A stretch of DNA of 53,192 nucleotides from an uncultured Pseudomonadota bacterium (GTDB taxonomy: Bacteria > Desulfobacterota > Desulfobulbia > Desulfobulbales > Desulfurivibrionaceae), in the NCBI GenBank assembly GCA_937868185.1, contig CALMMG010000133.1:1-53192 (forward strand). Reading direction: 5' to 3'. The position numbers and the translations under genes are program-made. Shown piece by piece: positions 50,250 to 53,192 of this stretch (the first letter of the stretch is position 1; each line of letters opens with the position of its first letter). The notes below the pieces were generated by a model. The model did no database searches. It was not told the origin of the DNA and saw nothing but the letters and a program-made list of their open reading frames with translations.

Positions 50250-52364
50250 CTACTGCTCCAGCCCGAACTCAAAGGCCATCCCGGTCTTATCCAAGTGGCC
50301 AAGGATATTCTTCAGACCTTGCAGGGTATCCACCTGAAAATTGATCTGCCAGGCCGAGGTGCGAGACGGCTGGCTGGAAAGCAGATCGATCTCGCTGATC
50401 CGCATCTCTTCCGGAGCCACACCCAACATCATCAGGACACGGTTCCGGGACGGAGCCTCCAGGACGAGGATGGTCTGCATCTTCGGCACCGGGGTTTCCT
50501 TGAGCCGCCAGCGCACCTCCACCACATCCTCCCGCTGGATATTGAGGGAGGTGATGGTGTTGCACTCCTTCTGGTGGATTGAAAGCCCCCGTTCGCTGAG
50601 CAGGCCGTACAGCCCTTTGTCCGTGGGGGTCGGATTGCAGCAGCGGGAAAATTTAATACAGACCGGGTCCAGGGTGGCAAGTTCGATGCGGTTCAGGCTG
50701 CCGGTGGGCGGCAGCAAGGTTTCCCTCCCCGCGTACAACCGGGTTTTGATTTCGTTGATGAGTTCCCGCAACCGAATTCTGCCCTCACCCAAGCCAAGAA
50801 AAAGCTCTGACAGCTCCCTTATCTCGAGAGCCGCCAAGATGGGTTCCATGCCCGGCTTTTCCAGAAGATCGGCGGGCAGGCCGTAGTGTTTGAGTTCCTG
50901 GAGCAGGATACTCTCACCGATCATGCGGGCCAGAGTCTCGCGGCGGTGGCGGAACAGCTTGGAAAGCTCCGCCCGGGCCTTGGGGGTCTGACAGAGCTGC
51001 TGAATTTCCGGCTCGAAACGCACCGGCTCTTTCTGGCAGATGATCTCCACCTGATCGCCGTCTTCAAGCAGGGCGTAGGGCTCCACCTGACGCTTGCCGA
51101 TCTTGGCCTTGATGCACCGCTTGCCCACATCTGTGTGCACCTTGAAGGCAAAATCCAACACGATACTGCGGGCAGGCAGTTCAATGGGGTCGCCCTTGGG
51201 GGTGTAAGTGTAAATGGCCTTTTTGCCGCTGACCGCGATCATCTCCCGGTAGGAAAGATCCTCGTCCGTCCCCAGGATATCCAGCATCTCCCGCAGTTCC
51301 ACCTCGAAACTGGAAGGCACCGTTTTGTGGGCAAACCATTCCCGCACCAGGCCGGTGCGGGAGGAGGTGGTCATCTCAGCAGTGCGGATTTTGAAGAGAT
51401 AGTTGCACCCCTTGATATTGGCCCGGGTATGCAAGCTCTGGTAACCGGTGGCCTTGGGGTTGGCGATAAAATCCCGGATGGTGCGGGGGATGGGCGGAAA
51501 GTTCTGGTGGATGACCCCGAGAATCCGGTAGCAGGTCTGAATATCGTTGGTAACAATGATGAATTCCAGGGGGTTGGCGATGGTTTTGTGCAGCACCTTC
51601 TGGGCCGGATCATAGTAAGCCCACAGCCCTTTAGGGTTGAGGCGGATCTCGTGGGTGATCCACACCTCCTTCATCCGCTCCTCAAGGGTGCGTTTGATAG
51701 CCAGCACCTCTTCGCTGCTCTGCAGCCGTTTGATGACACCCTGCACCTTCTGGCTCTGCCGGGGAAATTTGTACATCAGGGCCAGGGTGTACAGTTCGCG
51801 CTTGATGGAGTTCAAGCCCATGACCTTGGCCAGGGGCGCGTAGATATCCAGGGTTTCATCGGCGATTTTCTGCCGCTTGTCCTTAGGCATGGAGGCCATG
51901 GTCCGCAGGTTATGCAACCGGTCGGCCAGCTTGACCAACAGGACTTCAAGGTGGGCCGCGGCCCCAGAGAAAAGCTTGCGGTGAACCAGCTTATAAAAGG
52001 TCTGTTTGTTTCCAGCAAAATTGGCGATCTTGGTGCAGGCATCGACAATGATCTCGATATTCTTGCCGAAGATCTCGCCGATCACCTCGGTTGTCACTTC
52101 GGGCACATCCTCCACCGTGTCGTGGAGTACGGCGGCAGCCAAGAGCTCCGGATCGTGGATCTCCAACTCCTCCACCAAAATCTTCGCCACCTGGAGGGGA
52201 TGACTGACATAGGCCTCGCCGGACTTGCGCCGCTGGTCCTGATGGGCGGAAACGGCAAAGGAGAGCGCCTCCCAGAAGACCTTGGCCGGTCCTTCCTGGC
52301 CGCCAATAATCTGCTCCATGCGCTCACAATAAGCGGCTATGTTAAATTTTTTGGAAGGGGCCAT
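50250..52364 (-). CDS. RelA/SpoT homologue with apparently inactive synthetase domain
   Basis: A 704-residue protein in RelA/SpoT order: hydrolase (about 30-185), synthetase (about 230-340), TGS (about 395-455) and ACT-like C-terminus (about 625-700). The hydrolase is intact: His55, His81-Asp82 in HDTVED, and Asp148 in KLADRLHN. In the synthetase, the Rel Seq residues D264 and E323 align with Ala263 and Leu (NYLFKIRT), and the RxKD lysine with Asn243, while GYQSLHT remains. (p)ppGpp hydrolysis is therefore likely and synthesis unlikely (inference). ATG 52364 is chosen as the family-like start, with GGAAGGGG upstream. Confidence 0.85.
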   Translation of the reverse strand: MAPSKKFNIAAYCERMEQIIGGQEGPAKVFWEALSFAVSAHQDQRRKSGEAYVSHPLQVAKILVEELEIHDPELLAAAVLHDTVEDVPEVTTEVIGEIFGKNIEIIVDACTKIANFAGNKQTFYKLVHRKLFSGAAAHLEVLLVKLADRLHNLRTMASMPKDKRQKIADETLDIYAPLAKVMGLNSIKRELYTLALMYKFPRQSQKVQGVIKRLQSSEEVLAIKRTLEERMKEVWITHEIRLNPKGLWAYYDPAQKVLHKTIANPLEFIIVTNDIQTCYRILGVIHQNFPPIPRTIRDFIANPKATGYQSLHTRANIKGCNYLFKIRTAEMTTSSRTGLVREWFAHKTVPSSFEVELREMLDILGTDEDLSYREMIAVSGKKAIYTYTPKGDPIELPARSIVLDFAFKVHTDVGKRCIKAKIGKRQVEPYALLEDGDQVEIICQKEPVRFEPEIQQLCQTPKARAELSKLFRHRRETLARMIGESILLQELKHYGLPADLLEKPGMEPILAALEIRELSELFLGLGEGRIRLRELINEIKTRLYAGRETLLPPTGSLNRIELATLDPVCIKFSRCCNPTPTDKGLYGLLSERGLSIHQKECNTITSLNIQREDVVEVRWRLKETPVPKMQTILVLEAPSRNRVLMMLGVAPEEMRISEIDLLSSQPSRTSAWQINFQVDTLQGLKNILGHLDKTGMAFEFGLEQ

Positions 52365-52531
52365 GGATGGTCGTGGTCTTTCTTCTTCGGTTATGGGTAA
52401 TATGGATGATCTGTCCCTGCAAATAAGGTACAATCGCAGGTAGCAGAGTATGTTGTAAGGGTATTTCGTTCTCCGCCCTTGTGCAATGATTTTCCTTTTC
52501 TGCAAAAAAATACCCGAGGAGAGGTACGCCT

Positions 52532-53192
52532 GTGACAAACAAAAGAAGGGGTTCCCACAGCAAACAGGGGCGGCCGGGAAAACGACAGCGCGAGGGCACC
52601 AAGCCGCCGCGTCATCAACACCAGGAATCACGATTTGAAGGCGAGATCCTCGGCCGAATCTACACGGCGGAGATGCCGCTTTCAGCCCAGGAGCTGTTTG
52701 CGGCCCTTGAACTGAGCAAGAGCCACCGGCAGGAGGTGTTGGGGGTGCTGGAGGATCTCTGTCGGCGCAAGGTGCTTTCCTGCCGCAAGGACACCTTTGC
52801 CCTGCGCAAGAGTGTGGAGCTGTTTGCCGGCCCGATCAGCGTCACCACCAAGGGGTATGGCTTTGTTGCTCCCACCGAGGCTCCAGCCAAACTGGAGATC
52901 GACAAGGACGTCTTTATCCCGCCCGGCATGTTGGGCGGCGCGGCCCACAACGACAAGGTCCTGGTCCAGTTGATGAGCCGCCGCCAGGATCGTTACGAGG
53001 GCAAAGTGATCGCGGTGCTGAACCGGGCCACCACCCGGCTAGTCGGAATCTACATGGCCGGCGGCAACACCGGCCTGGTGACCCCGGAGGACTCTCGCTT
53101 CCCCTACAATCTGATCATCCGCAAGGAGGACAGCCGAGGGGCCAAGAACGGCGACGCGGTCTTGGCCGAGGTCACCTCCTTTGCCGCCGGGC
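52532..53192 (+). CDS. rnr: Ribonuclease R, N-terminal part (runs off window)
   Basis: 220 codons are present with no stop before the edge. Residues 1-30 are basic and disordered. Residues about 38-95 form the winged-helix (RNase_R-N) domain. Residues about 100-150 begin the cold-shock-like OB domain (TTKGYGFVAP, KDVFIPPGMLGGAAHNDKV). RNase R is a 3' to 5' exoribonuclease that degrades structured RNA and rRNA. The start is GTG 52532, with GGAGAGG upstream. It is divergent from the RelA/SpoT homologue across a 167-bp gap. The catalytic RNB domain lies outside the window. Confidence 0.88.
   Translation, partial: MTNKRRGSHSKQGRPGKRQREGTKPPRHQHQESRFEGEILGRIYTAEMPLSAQELFAALELSKSHRQEVLGVLEDLCRRKVLSCRKDTFALRKSVELFAGPISVTTKGYGFVAPTEAPAKLEIDKDVFIPPGMLGGAAHNDKVLVQLMSRRQDRYEGKVIAVLNRATTRLVGIYMAGGNTGLVTPEDSRFPYNLIIRKEDSRGAKNGDAVLAEVTSFAAG

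Noticed and set aside
50886-52400. A 504-codon open frame on the plus strand opposite the RelA/SpoT homologue
   Set aside because: It is antisense to a clearly recognisable gene, shows no domain, and is a by-product of GC-rich third positions. The same applies to 37454-38767 (+), 20506-21708 (-), 4219-5340 (-) and 48766-50079 (-).

Overview
The window reads as a chromosomal segment of a Gram-negative, anaerobic, sulfate-reducer-like bacterium, most plausibly Desulfobacterota (Desulfobulbales-like). This is inferred from gene content, since no search could be run. The main pointers are a haem-biosynthesis run (precorrin-2 dehydrogenase, CcsB, HemA), a stand-alone F0 ATP synthase operon (atpZ-atpI-atpB-atpE), a NikR/NikMQO nickel system, a UbiD decarboxylase, stress-protein/TauE genes under a sigma-54 two-component system, and a very high density of sensor kinases. 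Coding density is high. I see no rRNA, tRNA, CRISPR array, phage or IS element.

Layout. 1-12.7 kb is mostly housekeeping: hemA (edge), ccsB, sirohaem synthase and an MBL hydrolase leftward; YjbQ; a YcgR-like PilZ protein; UbiD; RluB-type pseudouridine synthase; an IHF/HU protein; RimO with a nucleoside phosphorylase; the F0 operon with its terminator; and hemL. 13.0-16.2 kb is a rightward five-gene cassette (unknown, PilZ, ribbon-helix-helix, zinc-ribbon ParA, unknown) that looks like a chromosomal positioning or partition module linked to c-di-GMP. 16.2-22.6 kb holds a sigma-54 response regulator and histidine kinase, divergent from an operon of a UspA-like protein, a small membrane protein, a TauE/SafE permease and a tandem UspA. 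The shared intergenic region has a near-consensus -24/-12 promoter and palindromic upstream sites. 22.6-29 kb holds a radical SAM protein, another UspA, and the nickel uptake genes (outer-membrane barrel, NikM(N), NikQ, NikO) divergent from nikR.

29-46 kb is a signalling island: REC-kinase, a Ca-binding-loop protein, HDOD, REC/HD-GYP-like, REC/PAS, a two-CW redox-type kinase, PAS-GGDQF-EAL-REC, and a kinase with an ethylene-receptor-type membrane domain. It ends with two adjacent kinases (Cache sensor and DUF3365 haem sensor) that share an apparently identical 830-bp kinase module. 46-53 kb returns to general functions: UPF0280, two glycosyltransferases, CvpA, a phosphopantetheinyl transferase, a Crp/Fnr regulator, a RelA/SpoT homologue with an apparently dead synthetase domain, and the start of RNase R.

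Taken together, c-di-GMP (PilZ, EAL, HD-GYP-like), (p)ppGpp, redox and ligand sensing, and a sigma-54 stress circuit dominate the accessory content. The most unusual items are the duplicated kinase core, the ethylene-receptor-like kinase, the sigma-54 UspA/TauE circuit, and the PilZ/RHH/ParA cassette.
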